Positions 1-8,548 of a stretch of DNA of 64,000 nucleotides are shown piece by piece. Origin of the DNA: Microbacterium forte (lineage in GTDB: Bacteria; Actinomycetota; Actinomycetes; Actinomycetales; Microbacteriaceae); contig NZ_CP116871.1 of assembly GCF_031885415.1 (NCBI RefSeq), forward strand, positions 186,001-250,000. The letters run 5' to 3'. Position numbers and translations under genes: made by a program. The notes beneath the pieces were generated by a model. That model saw only the letters and a list, made by a program, of their open reading frames with translations. It was not told the DNA's origin and searched no databases. The number at the start of each line of letters is the position of its first letter. Position 1 is the stretch's first letter.

Positions 1-1
1 G

Positions 2-415
2 ATGACGGTGATCGCCACTGCATCCAACCCGCAGTTCACGGTGAGCAGGGTGGACATCGACCGTGAGGGGCCGACCTATACGATCGACACCCTTCGCGAC
101 CTGAAGGAGAAGCGCCCCGACGCAGAGCTCTTCTTCATCACCGGTGCCGACGCCGTGGCGCAAATTCTCAGTTGGAGGGACCATGATGAACTGTGGGAGT
201 TGGCCCACTTCGTCGCGGTCTCGCGTCCAGGACACGTTCTAAGCACTGACGGCCTCCCCAGCGACAACGTCAGCCAACTGGAGGTGCCGGCGCTGTCCAT
301 CTCGTCGACGGCCTGCCGCGTGCGGGTCCGCGACGACGAGCCGGTCTGGTACCTCGTCCCCGACGGAGTCGTTCAATACATCGCGAAGCATCATCTGTAT
401 CGGAGCAAGGCATGA
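2..415 (+). CDS. nadD: Nicotinate-nucleotide adenylyltransferase, C-terminal part (cut by window edge)
   Basis: NadD transfers AMP from ATP to nicotinate mononucleotide to give deamido-NAD, a cytoplasmic step of NAD synthesis. Only the last 137 codons are inside the window, and the true start lies upstream. The visible part carries family hallmarks: the FITGADAV segment, the SWRDHDEL segment and the C-terminal ISSTACRVR motif (ISSTxxR of nucleotidyltransferases), followed by [10 protein letters not shown]. The stop overlaps the start of the next gene (ATGA at 412-415), and rsfS follows that gene, the order usual in Actinobacteria. The product call is firm; the length cannot be judged. Confidence 0.95.
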   Translation: MTVIATASNPQFTVSRVDIDREGPTYTIDTLRDLKEKRPDAELFFITGADAVAQILSWRDHDELWELAHFVAVSRPGHVLSTDGLPSDNVSQLEVPALSISSTACRVRVRDDEPVWYLVPDGVVQYIAKHHLYRSKA

Positions 416-1557
416 GTACATCGGATCAGCAGGGTCACGGTCCGCTGACGCGAAAGCAGCTGCGTGAGATCCGGCTGACGGGTTCCACGCCGGTCATCTC
501 GGTGGAGGAGGCTGCAGCTGCGGCTGCCGTCGCGGCTCCACCCGTGCCGCCGAAGCCAGAGGCGCCCGAGTCGACCACGGTCGAGCCCACCCCGCCGGCC
601 CGGTCAGGCGCGAGCGACACCGAGGGGGAGACCTCCCACGGGACTGTGGGGCTGACACGTCGACAGGTTCGCGAGCGCGAGCGCGCCGCGACGGGATCGG
701 TTCCTGTCGACGAGTCCGATGCTCCTGAGGGATCGGCCCCCGAGAATGCGGCCGAAGAGACGCAGCCCGTCGAGCCCGCATCCGAGCCGAAGACCGAGAC
801 TCCCGCGTCCTCTGCATCCGATGATGATGACGAAGACGATGACGACACTGCTGTCGAGGGCCTCCCCGCTCCCGTCAGTGCTTCGACGTCCGTCGAGGCC
901 ACGGATGACGACGCTCAGACCGCTCCCGAAGCGGGCGACACCTCTGCGGCCGTGGCCGAACTCGGCATCGACGCAGATCCGGCCGATGCGAACGACGACG
1001 TCCTGGCCGATGTGGCCGAGTCCGATGACGTCGACATCGCCGAAGGGGAGCGCCCGACGGTGAACTCCGCCTTCGGGCAGGAGCTGCTCACCGACGGCGC
1101 AGAGACCCGCAAGCCCTTCTCACCGTCGTTCGACGAGCTTCTGACCGTCGGTGACTCGACCGGATCGCAGCATCTGGCTCCGAACACGCTCATCTTCAAC
1201 CCCTCCCCGGGAGACGGGTCGCTGTCTGGCCCGGTCGCCTCCACGGGGGAGATCCTCGTGACCGGCTCGTACGAACTGCCCAAGGGCCTCGGTTCGCAGG
1301 GTCACGCGCACGGCACCACAGACGGCAAGGATGTGGACGCCGTGCTGATCGACGGCGAGCTGCCTCCGGCATCGTCGCCCACGCCGATCGCCGCCAGTGC
1401 GGCCGTCAGCACCATCAAGCCCGCCGGTGAGGTCATCCGCCCACCCGCCCCCGAAAAGGGCAACAAACTCATGCTCATCCTCGCGATCGTGGCGGGTGGT
1501 CTTGCGCTCGCGCTGGGCGTTTCCCTGATCGTCGCCTTCAACTCGAATGTGTTCTAA
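412..1557 (+). CDS. Acidic, low-complexity protein with one C-terminal membrane helix
   Basis: I do not recognise a characterised family. The 381-residue protein is rich in Ala, Pro, Glu, Asp and Thr, includes an Asp/Glu run near residues 137-146, and ends with one hydrophobic helix (about residues 352-376, beginning [11 protein letters not shown]), so it is probably tail-anchored with a long disordered cytoplasmic part. A motif is repeated: residues 12-28 ([17 protein letters not shown]) and 81-99 (LTRRQVRE..., ending TGSVPV). It sits between nadD and rsfS with an ATGA overlap upstream and a 1-base TAATG overlap downstream, so it is co-transcribed and probably translationally coupled. The function is unknown. 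Confidence 0.85.
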   Translation: MSTSDQQGHGPLTRKQLREIRLTGSTPVISVEEAAAAAAVAAPPVPPKPEAPESTTVEPTPPARSGASDTEGETSHGTVGLTRRQVRERERAATGSVPVDESDAPEGSAPENAAEETQPVEPASEPKTETPASSASDDDDEDDDDTAVEGLPAPVSASTSVEATDDDAQTAPEAGDTSAAVAELGIDADPADANDDVLADVAESDDVDIAEGERPTVNSAFGQELLTDGAETRKPFSPSFDELLTVGDSTGSQHLAPNTLIFNPSPGDGSLSGPVASTGEILVTGSYELPKGLGSQGHAHGTTDGKDVDAVLIDGELPPASSPTPIAASAAVSTIKPAGEVIRPPAPEKGNKLMLILAIVAGGLALALGVSLIVAFNSNVF

Positions 1558-1940
1558 TGCAGTCACCTGAAACCGCCGAAGAGATGCTCCAGCTCGCGGC
1601 CGACGCCGCCGTCTCGAAGGGCGGTGAAGATCTCGTCGCCCTCAACGTGTCGGAGCCTCTTCCGCTCGTCGACATCTTCCTGCTCGTCACCGGAAACAGC
1701 GAGCGGAACGTCGCCGCCATCGCCGATGAGATCGAGGACAAGCTCATCGAAGCCGGCCACAAGCGGGTCCGCCGTGAGGGTCGTGCGGAGGCCCGCTGGG
1801 TGCTCCTCGACTTCGGCGACCTGATCGTGCACGTCTTCCACCAGGAGGAGCGGGTCTACTACGGCCTCGAGCGCCTGTGGAAGGACTGCCCTGTGGTGCC
1901 GTTCGAGCTCGCAGACTCCGCTGCAGCAGACCGCGACTGA
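1557..1940 (+). CDS. rsfS: Ribosomal silencing factor RsfS
   Basis: RsfS binds ribosomal protein L14 and blocks joining of the 30S and 50S subunits, slowing translation during starvation. The 127-residue protein has the family core: EDLVALNVSEPLPLVDIFLL, the LVTGNSERN segment, REGRAEARWVLLDFGDLIVHVF and YYGLERLWKD. The length is typical (110-130 residues). Its ATG overlaps the stop of the upstream membrane protein by one base, and the SDR gene starts one base after its stop, which suggests one operon from nadD onward. Confidence 0.95.
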   Translation: MQSPETAEEMLQLAADAAVSKGGEDLVALNVSEPLPLVDIFLLVTGNSERNVAAIADEIEDKLIEAGHKRVRREGRAEARWVLLDFGDLIVHVFHQEERVYYGLERLWKDCPVVPFELADSAAADRD

Positions 1941-1941
1941 C

Positions 1942-2631
1942 ATGAGCGTCCACCTGATCACCGGTGCCGGTTCCGGCATCGGCTCCGTCGTCGCGCGCCG
2001 ACTGCTCGATCGGGGCGATCAGGTCGTCGTGCTGGCCCGTGATGCGGGGCGCGCCAAGGAGATCACCGCGGCGCTTCCGGGCGCATCGGCGATCGTCGGT
2101 GACCTGGCACAGCCCGGAAGACTGTCATGGGCGCTGTCGAAGCAGGCGCTTCCCGAACGAATCGACTCGCTGATCCATGCAGCGGGCGTCGTCGACCTCG
2201 GGCCGGTGGCCGACCTGGCGGCGAACCTGTGGGAGCGTCAGCTCGCCGTGAACCTCGTGGGGCCCGCAGAGCTGACACGCCTGCTGCTGCCGCTGCTGCG
2301 TGTCTCCGGTGCTCGAGTGGTGTTCGTCAACTCCGGCGCGGGGCTTCACGCGCACGCAGGCTGGTCGGCGTACGCCGCGTCGAAGCACGGGCTCAAGGCT
2401 CTCGCCGACTCCCTGCGGGCCGAGGAGGCCGAGCACGGGGTGCGGGTCACCTCGATCTATCCCGGTCGCACAGCGACGCCCATGCAGGAGCGCGTGCACC
2501 AGCAGGAGGGGCGCGACTACGATCCGGAGCGCTTCATCACGGCTGACTCGGTCGCGACGACGATCCTCACCGCACTCGACCTCCCGGACGACGCCGCTCT
2601 CACCGACCTGACGATCCGCCCTCGCGGCTGA
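1942..2631 (+). CDS. Short-chain dehydrogenase/reductase (SDR) family oxidoreductase
   Basis: This is a classical SDR of 229 residues, expected to use NAD(P)H in the cytoplasm; the substrate cannot be inferred. The N-terminal TGAGSGIG (residues 7-14) is the cofactor-binding TGxxxGxG motif. The VFVNSGAG strand supplies the catalytic serine region, and YAASK (about residues 146-150) is the catalytic YxxxK. PGRTATPM after it is the usual post-catalytic PG segment. The ATG lies one base after the rsfS stop, so the gene is most likely translationally coupled as the last member of the nadD-rsfS operon. Confidence 0.9.
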   Translation: MSVHLITGAGSGIGSVVARRLLDRGDQVVVLARDAGRAKEITAALPGASAIVGDLAQPGRLSWALSKQALPERIDSLIHAAGVVDLGPVADLAANLWERQLAVNLVGPAELTRLLLPLLRVSGARVVFVNSGAGLHAHAGWSAYAASKHGLKALADSLRAEEAEHGVRVTSIYPGRTATPMQERVHQQEGRDYDPERFITADSVATTILTALDLPDDAALTDLTIRPRG

Positions 2632-2733
2632 TCCCCTTCCCTGCAGTCTCTCTCGCAGCTGTCAAGCCCCTGTGGGCCTGGGGCGGCACCGTGGATGATG
2701 TGCAGTGGGGGAGAAAGTCGTGGAGGGAATCAC

Positions 2734-3018
2734 ATGTCCGGAGATCCAGATCCTAGATACGTATTGCATCGTGTCACGCCATCGGAATGGGTGATCAACG
2801 ACCGACGGTACGAGTCGCACGATCCGCGGCACGTGGTGGCGAGTGTGTACGAATACGCCGACACCGAGGTCGAGGTCGTGTGGCTTCGTGATCTTCCTCT
2901 GGCAGTGCGATACGCCACCGCCACCGAAGTCCTCGAAGAGGTCACTCGTGTGCAGGATTCGAGTCGGGCGACGAGGCCCATCGCGATCCCGCACCTGCCA
3001 CCCCTTCTCTCGAACTGA
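2734..3018 (+). CDS. Small conserved-type protein of unknown function
   Basis: The 94-residue soluble protein has no recognised domain. It starts MSGDPDPRYVLHRVTPSEW and reads like a compact alpha/beta fold with a Trp/Tyr-rich N-terminal half. I chose the ATG at 2734 over an in-frame ATG 39 bases upstream because a strong Shine-Dalgarno (TGGAGGG, 2721-2727) lies 6 bases before it. The gene ends just before a symmetric hairpin at 3023-3061 shared with the convergent small gene. Confidence 0.7.
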   Translation: MSGDPDPRYVLHRVTPSEWVINDRRYESHDPRHVVASVYEYADTEVEVVWLRDLPLAVRYATATEVLEEVTRVQDSSRATRPIAIPHLPPLLSN

Positions 3019-3022
3019 ACAG

Positions 3023-3061
3023 AGTGCGCGGCAGGACCCGGGGAGGGACCTGCCGCGCACT
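3023..3061. terminator. Bidirectional hairpin terminator
   Basis: A perfect 13-bp stem, AGTGCGCGGCAGG paired with CCTGCCGCGCACT, encloses a 13-base loop. It lies exactly between two convergent genes (ending at 3018 on plus and 3078 on minus). There is no long T-run on either side, as is common in high-GC genomes. Confidence 0.8.
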
Positions 3062-3077
3062 TCTGCGCCAAGGGGAC

Positions 3078-3260
3078 TCAGGAGTCCTCGCCGAGCGGTC
3101 TTTCTGCGGCCAGGCGGTCGGCGGCAGCACCGTCGACCTGGTCGGCATCGGCGTCCGTGTCGAGCACGGGCTCCCCATCGACTTCGCGGTGGGGGACACC
3201 GTCGATCTCTCCGTCATCGTCCGGCCGCGGGACGAGCGGGGGTATCGGATTGTTCGTCAT
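3078..3260 (-). CDS. Very small acidic hypothetical protein
   Basis: The 60-residue protein (MTNNPIPPLVPRPDDDGE...) is highly acidic and lacks hydrophobic segments, so it is probably disordered and cytoplasmic. No family is recognised. Two ATGs are adjacent (3263 and 3260). The upstream GAGAGGAG Shine-Dalgarno is 6 bases from the second, which I prefer. The clear ribosome-binding site and the shared terminator at 3023-3061 support a real gene despite its size. Confidence 0.6.
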   Translation of the reverse strand: MTNNPIPPLVPRPDDDGEIDGVPHREVDGEPVLDTDADADQVDGAAADRLAAERPLGEDS

Positions 3261-3383
3261 CATCGACTCCTCTCGTGGGATGTGAGGGCCACGGTAGGGC
3301 GGCTCATCGTCTGAGAGGGAGCGGGTTGACGGATGCAGTCCCGGGGGAGTACCGGGCGCCGTTGCCGACCTTCACAGGCGGAC

Positions 3384-4499
3384 TCAGACCGTCTCGGGGC
3401 GCTTCTTGCGGAACGGCTTCGCGGGCGTGTGCGGTCCGTCCCACACGGTGATGATGCCCCAGGCGACGGCGGCGATGGGCACCGAGAGGACCGCTCCCAC
3501 GATCCCACCCAGGATCGTCCCGGTGGTCAGAGCGAGCAGGATCACGAGGGCATGCAGCTTGAGTGAGCGAGCCATCACGACCGGTTGCAGGAAGTTGCCC
3601 TCGAGCTGGTTCACGAGCACGACGATGCCGACCACGATGAGGGCAGCCACCGGTCCGTGTGTGACGAGTGCCACGAGTGCCGCGAGGATCCCTGCCGCGG
3701 TCGCGCCGACGAGCGGGATGAACGCCGTGAGGAAGACGATCACGGCGAGGGGCAGGGCGAGCGGGATCTGGAGGATCGCCAGGCCGATGCCGATGCCGAG
3801 CGCGTCGGCCGCAGCGACGATCGAGGTCCCGCGGATGTAGCCCCCGAACACATCGACCGTCTTGTCGCCGATGCGGCGGGCGCGGTCGTAGCTGGCTCCG
3901 GTGAAGGGACGCAGCAGGAACTCCCAGATGCGCGGTCCGTCCTTGAGGAAGAAGAACAGCACGACGATCATCAGCGCGAGGCCGGTGAAGAAGCTCGCGG
4001 TGGCTGAGACGCCGGCCAGCGCTCCGCGTCCGAACGATGCGCTCGTCAGGAAGTCTCCGACGCCGGCCCACACCTCATCGAGGTCGAACGACGCGAGGTT
4101 GAACGGCAGGGTGTCGAGCCAGGCCGTCACCTGGGTGATGCCGTCGGTGGCCGAGTCGATGAGGTCGTCCCACTGCGAGCGGACCGTCAGGACGATCACC
4201 CAGACGATCCCGCCGAGAATCGCGAGGATCCCGATCAGTGCGATCCACGTCGCCAGGATCGACGGCACCCCGCGACGGCGCATGAGAGCGACGAGCGGGT
4301 GGATGGCCGAGGCGAGGATGAGCGCGATCGTCACCGGGATGAACACCAGCGAGAGCTGAGTGATCACCAGGACGCCGACGGCGACCAGGGCGAGCACCGA
4401 CAGCGTCTGCAGGCTTCGGGTGGCGGCGAGTCCGACACCGCGTGACCAGAGGCCGGGTTCTGCGATCGGCCGCGGGCCGTCTGATGGCGGGGACGACAT
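3384..4499 (-). CDS. AI-2E family (PerM/YdiK-like) membrane permease
   Basis: This 371-residue integral membrane protein has the hydrophobic pattern of the AI-2E/PerM family: paired N-terminal helices (LQTLSVLALVAVGVLVITQL; then LVFIPVTIALILASAIHPLV), a soluble domain at about residues 90-170, and a C-terminal group of helices that includes the family-like segment FIPLVGATAAGILAALVALV and the NQLEGNFLQPVVM stretch. Members export small molecules or ions, but the substrate here is unknown. The start at 4499 follows AGGGGATC; an open frame continues upstream without family similarity and was not used. The gene is monocistronic. Confidence 0.88.
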   Translation of the reverse strand: MSSPPSDGPRPIAEPGLWSRGVGLAATRSLQTLSVLALVAVGVLVITQLSLVFIPVTIALILASAIHPLVALMRRRGVPSILATWIALIGILAILGGIVWVIVLTVRSQWDDLIDSATDGITQVTAWLDTLPFNLASFDLDEVWAGVGDFLTSASFGRGALAGVSATASFFTGLALMIVVLFFFLKDGPRIWEFLLRPFTGASYDRARRIGDKTVDVFGGYIRGTSIVAAADALGIGIGLAILQIPLALPLAVIVFLTAFIPLVGATAAGILAALVALVTHGPVAALIVVGIVVLVNQLEGNFLQPVVMARSLKLHALVILLALTTGTILGGIVGAVLSVPIAAVAWGIITVWDGPHTPAKPFRKKRPETV

Positions 4500-4694
4500 G
4501 ATCCCCTGTCGTCGGAACAGTCCCAGCACGTGCGTCCTCCACCTCGTCGAAGACCGTCTCACTGACGAGGACGGCCTGGCCTTTCTATCCGGAGCAGCAG
4601 ACGATGGCAAGTCCCTGGCGCTCCGCCGCGTGATGACCCGTCTATGACACGCGTTCGCCGAGCCTCCACCGACGCTGAGCAGGGGCAGACGAAA

Positions 4695-4726
4695 AGAAGG
4701 CCCCGCGATTTCTCGCGGGGCCTTCT
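4695..4726 (-). terminator. Rho-independent terminator of tRNA-Ala
   Basis: A perfect 14-bp stem (AGAAGGCCCCGCGA with TCGCGGGGCCTTCT, 4-base loop) lies 5 bases beyond the 3' end of tRNA-Ala. It is followed on the minus strand by TTTTC. The remaining stretch to 4500 shows no gene. Confidence 0.9.
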
Positions 4727-4731
4727 GTATG

Positions 4732-4804
4732 TGGACCTGGGGGGACTCGAACCCCCGACCCCCTGCATGCCATGCAGGTGCGCTACCAGCTGCGCCACAG
4801 GCCC
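4732..4804 (-). tRNA. tRNA-Ala (anticodon GGC)
   Basis: Read on the minus strand, the 73-base sequence folds as a cloverleaf: acceptor GGGCCTG with CAGGTCC (one G-U pair), D-arm with GCGCAGCTGGTAGCGC, anticodon stem CCTGC/GCAGG with loop ATGGCAT (anticodon GGC, reading GCC alanine codons), and T-arm GGGGGTTCGAGTCCCCC. The discriminator base is A; CCA is not encoded. Confidence 0.97.
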
Positions 4805-4899
4805 AGAACTGCTTCCTCAGTGCTCGAAGCAACTTGAACAGAGTACTACACGGATCGCGCGCAACACCAATCGACGAGGGCCTCCCGGGCGCGTCGCGT

Positions 4900-4905
4900 T
4901 AGGCT
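4900..4905 (+). promoter_or_regulatory. -10 box of leaderless promoter (acetyltransferase)
   Basis: TAGGCT lies 7 bases before the ATG at 4913, and no Shine-Dalgarno is present. This is the spacing expected when transcription starts at or near the start codon. Confidence 0.6.
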
Positions 4906-4912
4906 CGACGGC

Positions 4913-5353
4913 ATGACGACGATCAACGCGATCACACAGGGGGACTTCGACGAATGGTCGGGTCTGTGGCGCGGATATCTGACGTTCTACGGCACCCAGC
5001 TCTCGGATGAGATCACGGCTGACACGTTCCGGCGGCTCGTCGAGGATGGGGAGCTGCACGGCGCCGTCGCCCGCGACGATGCCGGACGCGCTATCGGCAT
5101 CGTGCACTGGCTCACCCACCCGGCGACGTGGAGCAGGTCTGCGTACTGTTACCTCGAGGATCTCTATGTCGATACGGCATCGCGAGGCTCCGGAACGGGG
5201 CGGCTGCTGATCGCGCACGTGCGGGGCTGGGCCGCGGAGCACGGATGCGAGAAGGTCTACTGGCTTACTCAGGAGACCAACATGACGGCTCGCGCGCTCT
5301 ACGACAGCGTGGCGACGCACACGGGGTACACCCACTACCAGATCGCACTCTGA
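4913..5353 (+). CDS. GNAT family N-acetyltransferase
   Basis: This is a 146-residue GNAT-fold enzyme that would transfer acetyl from acetyl-CoA to an amine; the acceptor is unknown. The core is visible: YCYLEDLYVDTASRGSGTGRLLIAHV contains strand beta4 and the acetyl-CoA-binding (Q/R)xxGxG/A motif (here RGSGTG), followed by the ARALYDSVA helix and the YTHYQIAL C-terminal strand. The length is typical. The start is supported by a leaderless -10 box at 4900. Confidence 0.9.
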   Translation: MTTINAITQGDFDEWSGLWRGYLTFYGTQLSDEITADTFRRLVEDGELHGAVARDDAGRAIGIVHWLTHPATWSRSAYCYLEDLYVDTASRGSGTGRLLIAHVRGWAAEHGCEKVYWLTQETNMTARALYDSVATHTGYTHYQIAL

Positions 5354-5395
5354 GGCCTGCGGAACAACGGCGCGATCGCGGGTGTTGTCACCACC

Positions 5396-6460
5396 GTGAG
5401 CATCCTGGACAGCGTCGTGATCGGCGCCGGTCAGGCCGGTCTGTCGGCCTCCTTCCATTTGACCCGTCTGGGCATCTCCCATGTCGTGCTCGACTCGGAT
5501 TCCGAGCCAGGGGGCGCGTGGCGGCACCGGTGGGATGCGTTGACGATGCGCGACGTGCATGGAGTGGCCGAGCTGCCGGGGGAGTCACCTCCTCCGCGTG
5601 ACGGACAACGCGCCAACGTCGCCGTCCCGGCATACTTCGCCGCCTACGAGCATGCTCACGGTCTGCCGGTGGTCCGACCTGTCCGCGTCGACCGGGTGAT
5701 CGACGACGACGGGTTCCTTGTGGTCCATGCCGGCGACCGGCAGTGGCGCACTCGCACCCTCGTCAACGCCACCGGCACCTGGACGCATCCGTTCCTGCCG
5801 CACTACCCGGGCATGGAGACGTTCCTCGGCGAGCAGCTGCACACGGTCGACTATCCGGGACCGGAGCACTTCGTGGGCAAGCGGGTCCTGGTCGTGGGCG
5901 GAGGTGCGTCGGCCGTCCAGTTCCTCGGAGCCCTCGCACCCCTCACCGACACGCTCTGGGTCACGCGTCGCGAGCCGGTGTGGCGCGACGATGAATTCAC
6001 TCCCGAGGCCGGGGCAGCGGCGGTCGCTCTCGTCGAACAGCGAGTCGCACAGGGGCTGCCTCCGCAGAGCGTCGTGAGCGTGACCGGACTCATGCTGCGA
6101 CCGCAGGAGCGCGAGGCCGAGCGTCTCGGGGCGTACGCCGCACGCCGTCCGATGTTCGCTCGCATCGAACCGGACGGCGTCCGCTGGGCCGACGGCTCGT
6201 TCGAGCGCGTCGACGTGATCCTGTGGGCGACAGGATTCCGACCCGCCATCGCGCACCTCGCCCCGCTGCATCTGCGCAGTGCGGCCGGCGGCATCCAACT
6301 CGACCGTGGAGGCCGCGGCACGACAGCGGTGCAGGATCCGCGGGTCCAACTCGTCGGCTACGGCCCATCGGCGAGCACGATCGGTGCGAACCGGGCGGGG
6401 CGCTCGGCGGCGAAGGGCGTGCAACGCGCGCTGGCGAGGGAATCCCTGCGCACCTCGTAG
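5396..6460 (+). CDS. FAD/NAD(P)-binding flavoprotein monooxygenase-like oxidoreductase
   Basis: The 354-residue protein has two Rossmann motifs: VVIGAGQAGLS at residues 7-17 for FAD, and VLVVGGGASAVQ in the middle for NAD(P)H. Between them lies FLGEQLHTVDYP, matching the FxGxxxHxxxY/WP signature of class B flavin monooxygenases. The ATGF segment near the C-terminus (LWATGFRPAI) is also typical. It probably oxygenates or transfers hydride to an unknown small molecule in the cytoplasm. The start is a GTG without a clear ribosome-binding site, so the exact N-terminus is uncertain, but it places the FAD motif close to the N-terminus as expected. Confidence 0.85.
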   Translation: MSILDSVVIGAGQAGLSASFHLTRLGISHVVLDSDSEPGGAWRHRWDALTMRDVHGVAELPGESPPPRDGQRANVAVPAYFAAYEHAHGLPVVRPVRVDRVIDDDGFLVVHAGDRQWRTRTLVNATGTWTHPFLPHYPGMETFLGEQLHTVDYPGPEHFVGKRVLVVGGGASAVQFLGALAPLTDTLWVTRREPVWRDDEFTPEAGAAAVALVEQRVAQGLPPQSVVSVTGLMLRPQEREAERLGAYAARRPMFARIEPDGVRWADGSFERVDVILWATGFRPAIAHLAPLHLRSAAGGIQLDRGGRGTTAVQDPRVQLVGYGPSASTIGANRAGRSAAKGVQRALARESLRTS

Positions 6461-6514
6461 AACGGCCGGGACGGGACCGTCTCCCGGGCGCGTGATCGAG
6501 CGACACCCCGTCGC

Positions 6515-6520
6515 TACGCT
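6515..6520 (+). promoter_or_regulatory. -10 box of leaderless promoter
   Basis: TACGCT sits 6 bases before the ATG at 6527, with no Shine-Dalgarno. Confidence 0.55.
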
Positions 6521-6526
6521 GAGGGC

Positions 6527-7318
6527 ATGATCCGCATCGTGCTCCTGGTCGTCTGGCTGCTGCTGTCGGCCTGGCTCGTCATCTGGACCGGAGAGGGTCT
6601 CTTCGGTGTGAACCAGCGGGAGTCGATCCTCCCGTTCTCGGGAGAGGACACCCTCGGAGGGCCGATCTTCATCGGGGTCGCATGGGGACTGCTCCTCACC
6701 TTCGGAGGCACGATGTCGGGCTTCGGTCGCCGCCGGAAGGTGAGGGGCGAGTCACAGATCGGCGTGGGCCGCCTCGTCGAGATCTCGAGAACCGGTCTGA
6801 CGGTGAACGATGTGCCCCAGTACGACCTGTTCATCCGAGTCACCCCAGGAGTGGGCGAGGACTTCGTCGGGCAGCTGCGGATGCTCGTCGATCACAGCGA
6901 GATCGGGGCCCTGCAGGTCGGGCAGCCGATCCCGGTCCGATACAGCCTCAGCGATCAGGACACGGTCGAGCTCGCCGACATCACCGACCCCGCGGTGCGG
7001 GACGCGATGCTGCAGTGGCGGATCGAACGGGGTCTGATCGACCCTCGTCTGGTGAGAGCGCGAACGAGTGGCACGCAGGTGCCGGCATCCGTGCTCGAGG
7101 TGCGCCCCACCGGACGCCGCCTCGAGGGGCAGAGCGAGCTGGCGCTCAAGGTGCTCATGGCACCGGAGGGCGCCGCGACCTGGGAGGCCGACACGACGGT
7201 GTTCGCCTTTCCCGAGGCGATCTCGCGATTCCAGGTCGGCGCGCCGATCTGGGCCTTCTATCGACGCGAGGATCCGCACACCGTGGCCGTGACGGTCGAG
7301 AAGGAGGCCGGACGATGA
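6527..7318 (+). CDS. Membrane protein of unknown function with cytoplasmic beta-rich domains
   Basis: The 263-residue protein begins with two hydrophobic helices (residues 2-20, IRIVLLVVWLLLSAWLVIW, and about 43-62, GGPIFIGVAWGLLLTFGG). A soluble region follows that seems to hold two similar beta-rich units: one near RLVEISRTGLTVNDVPQYDLFIRVTP and one near SVLEVRPTGRRLEGQSELALKVL, each about 90 residues and each ending with a statement of the form 'IPVRYS' or 'IWAFYRRED'. No catalytic motif is seen. It overlaps the next membrane-protein gene by ATGA, so the two likely form a pair. Confidence 0.75.
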   Translation: MIRIVLLVVWLLLSAWLVIWTGEGLFGVNQRESILPFSGEDTLGGPIFIGVAWGLLLTFGGTMSGFGRRRKVRGESQIGVGRLVEISRTGLTVNDVPQYDLFIRVTPGVGEDFVGQLRMLVDHSEIGALQVGQPIPVRYSLSDQDTVELADITDPAVRDAMLQWRIERGLIDPRLVRARTSGTQVPASVLEVRPTGRRLEGQSELALKVLMAPEGAATWEADTTVFAFPEAISRFQVGAPIWAFYRREDPHTVAVTVEKEAGR

Positions 7319-7842
7319 GCGTTCTCGACACTCTGATCTGGCTGATCAACTTCCCGGCCTCGCACGGATACGCGATGGTGTTCATCGCCGGGTTCTCGAT
7401 CCTCGGACTGTTCGCGATGTCCGCACCCGGTGCAGCGCCCGGCGTCGCGCTCCGACGCCTCCGCGAGCGTGAGGGGCTGCTGCACGGTGAGAACGCGGCG
7501 CGGGGGTGGGCAGTTGGCACGGCCCTGCGGATCGTGTTCCGGATCCTCGCGTTCGTGATGGTCGCGAACCTCGTGATCGGCATCCTGAGCCTCACCGGCG
7601 TCCCCATCACGCGTGCGTACATCCATGAGCACGGTCAGCCGACGACCGGGACCATCGATGGCGACTGGGTCACCTTCACGACATCTTCGGGCATCGAGTA
7701 CACGATCGAGAGCAACTTCTTCACTCCTGCGGTCTACCCTGATCGCGACGCGTACCTGCCCTACGGCGAGCCGGTCGTCGTCCGGTATCTTCCCGGGCAC
7801 CCTCAGGCGTTCGTCATCGACAGCTCGCAGGGGCCGCGCTGA
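7315..7842 (+). CDS. Small membrane protein with DUF3592-like domain
   Basis: The 175-residue protein has two hydrophobic segments (around residues 14-38 and 70-95) and a C-terminal beta-rich domain (TTGTIDGDWVTFTTSSGIEY ... VVVRYLPGHPQAFVID) that resembles DUF3592-type domains, where a variable stretch ends in 'V.V.Y.P..P..A'. Its ATG overlaps the stop of the upstream membrane protein (ATGA, 7315-7318), so it is translationally coupled. The function is unknown; the shared 'VRY' domain style suggests the two proteins work together. Confidence 0.75.
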   Translation: MSVLDTLIWLINFPASHGYAMVFIAGFSILGLFAMSAPGAAPGVALRRLREREGLLHGENAARGWAVGTALRIVFRILAFVMVANLVIGILSLTGVPITRAYIHEHGQPTTGTIDGDWVTFTTSSGIEYTIESNFFTPAVYPDRDAYLPYGEPVVVRYLPGHPQAFVIDSSQGPR

Positions 7843-7875
7843 GCGCATGCCCGAGCCGACGTCGGCGCAGGCGCG

Positions 7876-7881
7876 TAGGGT
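7876..7881 (+). promoter_or_regulatory. -10 box of leaderless promoter
   Basis: TAGGGT lies 6 bases before the ATG at 7888. Confidence 0.55.
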
Positions 7882-7887
7882 GAAGAC

Positions 7888-8544
7888 ATGTCGCGAATCA
7901 TCGTCTTCGGCGGCCACGGCCGCATCGCACTCCTCCTCGCCCCGATCCTCGTCGCCCGCGGCGACGAGGTGACCTCGGTCATCCGCAATCCCGACCATGT
8001 CTCAGAGGTCGAGGCGACGGGGGCGCACGCGCTCGTCGCGGACGTCGAGACCCTCGACACCGACGCGCTCGCGGAGATCATCCGCGGACACGACGCCGTG
8101 GTCTGGTCGGCGGGGGCCGGTGGCGGCTCTCCTGAGCGCACCTACGCCGTCGACCGCGACGCCGCGATCCGCACCATGGATGCCGCCGAGGCTGCCGGTG
8201 TGAAGCGCTATGTCATGGTCTCCTGGCTCGGCTCCAAGGCCGACCACGGAGTGCCCGAGAGCGACGGCTTCTTCGCCTACGCCGATGCGAAGTGGGCGGC
8301 AGACGAGCACCTGCGATCGACAGACCTCGACGGCACGATCCTCGGCCCCGGCACGCTCACGTTCGACGAGCCCACGGGTCGCGTCGTCCTCGATCCCGAG
8401 GGCAAGGGAGAGGTCGCCCGCGCCGATGTGGCAGCCGTGATCGCCGAGGTCGTCGGCAACCCGTCGACCTTCGGCCGCACCATCAGATTCGGAAACGGCA
8501 CGGACGACACCGCGGTGCCCATCGTCGACGCCCTCAGCGCCTGA
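7888..8544 (+). CDS. NAD(P)H-binding SDR-like protein (atypical/extended type)
   Basis: This is a 218-residue single-domain Rossmann protein. The N-terminus IIVFGGHGRIALLLAPILVARG carries the GGxGxIG-like dinucleotide motif with one glycine changed (GGHGRIA), typical of the NmrA/YwnB-like NAD(P)H-binding group. YAVDRDAAIRTMDAAEAAGVKRYVMVSWLGS is the family strand-helix-strand with the 'MVSS' equivalent. The C-terminal part (GKGEVARADVAAVIAEVV) also fits. The substrate is unknown, and some relatives only sense NADPH. The leaderless -10 box at 7876 supports the start. Confidence 0.85.
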   Translation: MSRIIVFGGHGRIALLLAPILVARGDEVTSVIRNPDHVSEVEATGAHALVADVETLDTDALAEIIRGHDAVVWSAGAGGGSPERTYAVDRDAAIRTMDAAEAAGVKRYVMVSWLGSKADHGVPESDGFFAYADAKWAADEHLRSTDLDGTILGPGTLTFDEPTGRVVLDPEGKGEVARADVAAVIAEVVGNPSTFGRTIRFGNGTDDTAVPIVDALSA

Positions 8545-8548
8545 GGCC

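Noticed and set aside
4500..4694. Upstream extension of the AI-2E permease frame towards tRNA-Ala
   Set aside because: The extra 111 codons would run into the tRNA-Ala gene and its terminator, and have no family similarity; the ATG at 4499 has a ribosome-binding site.
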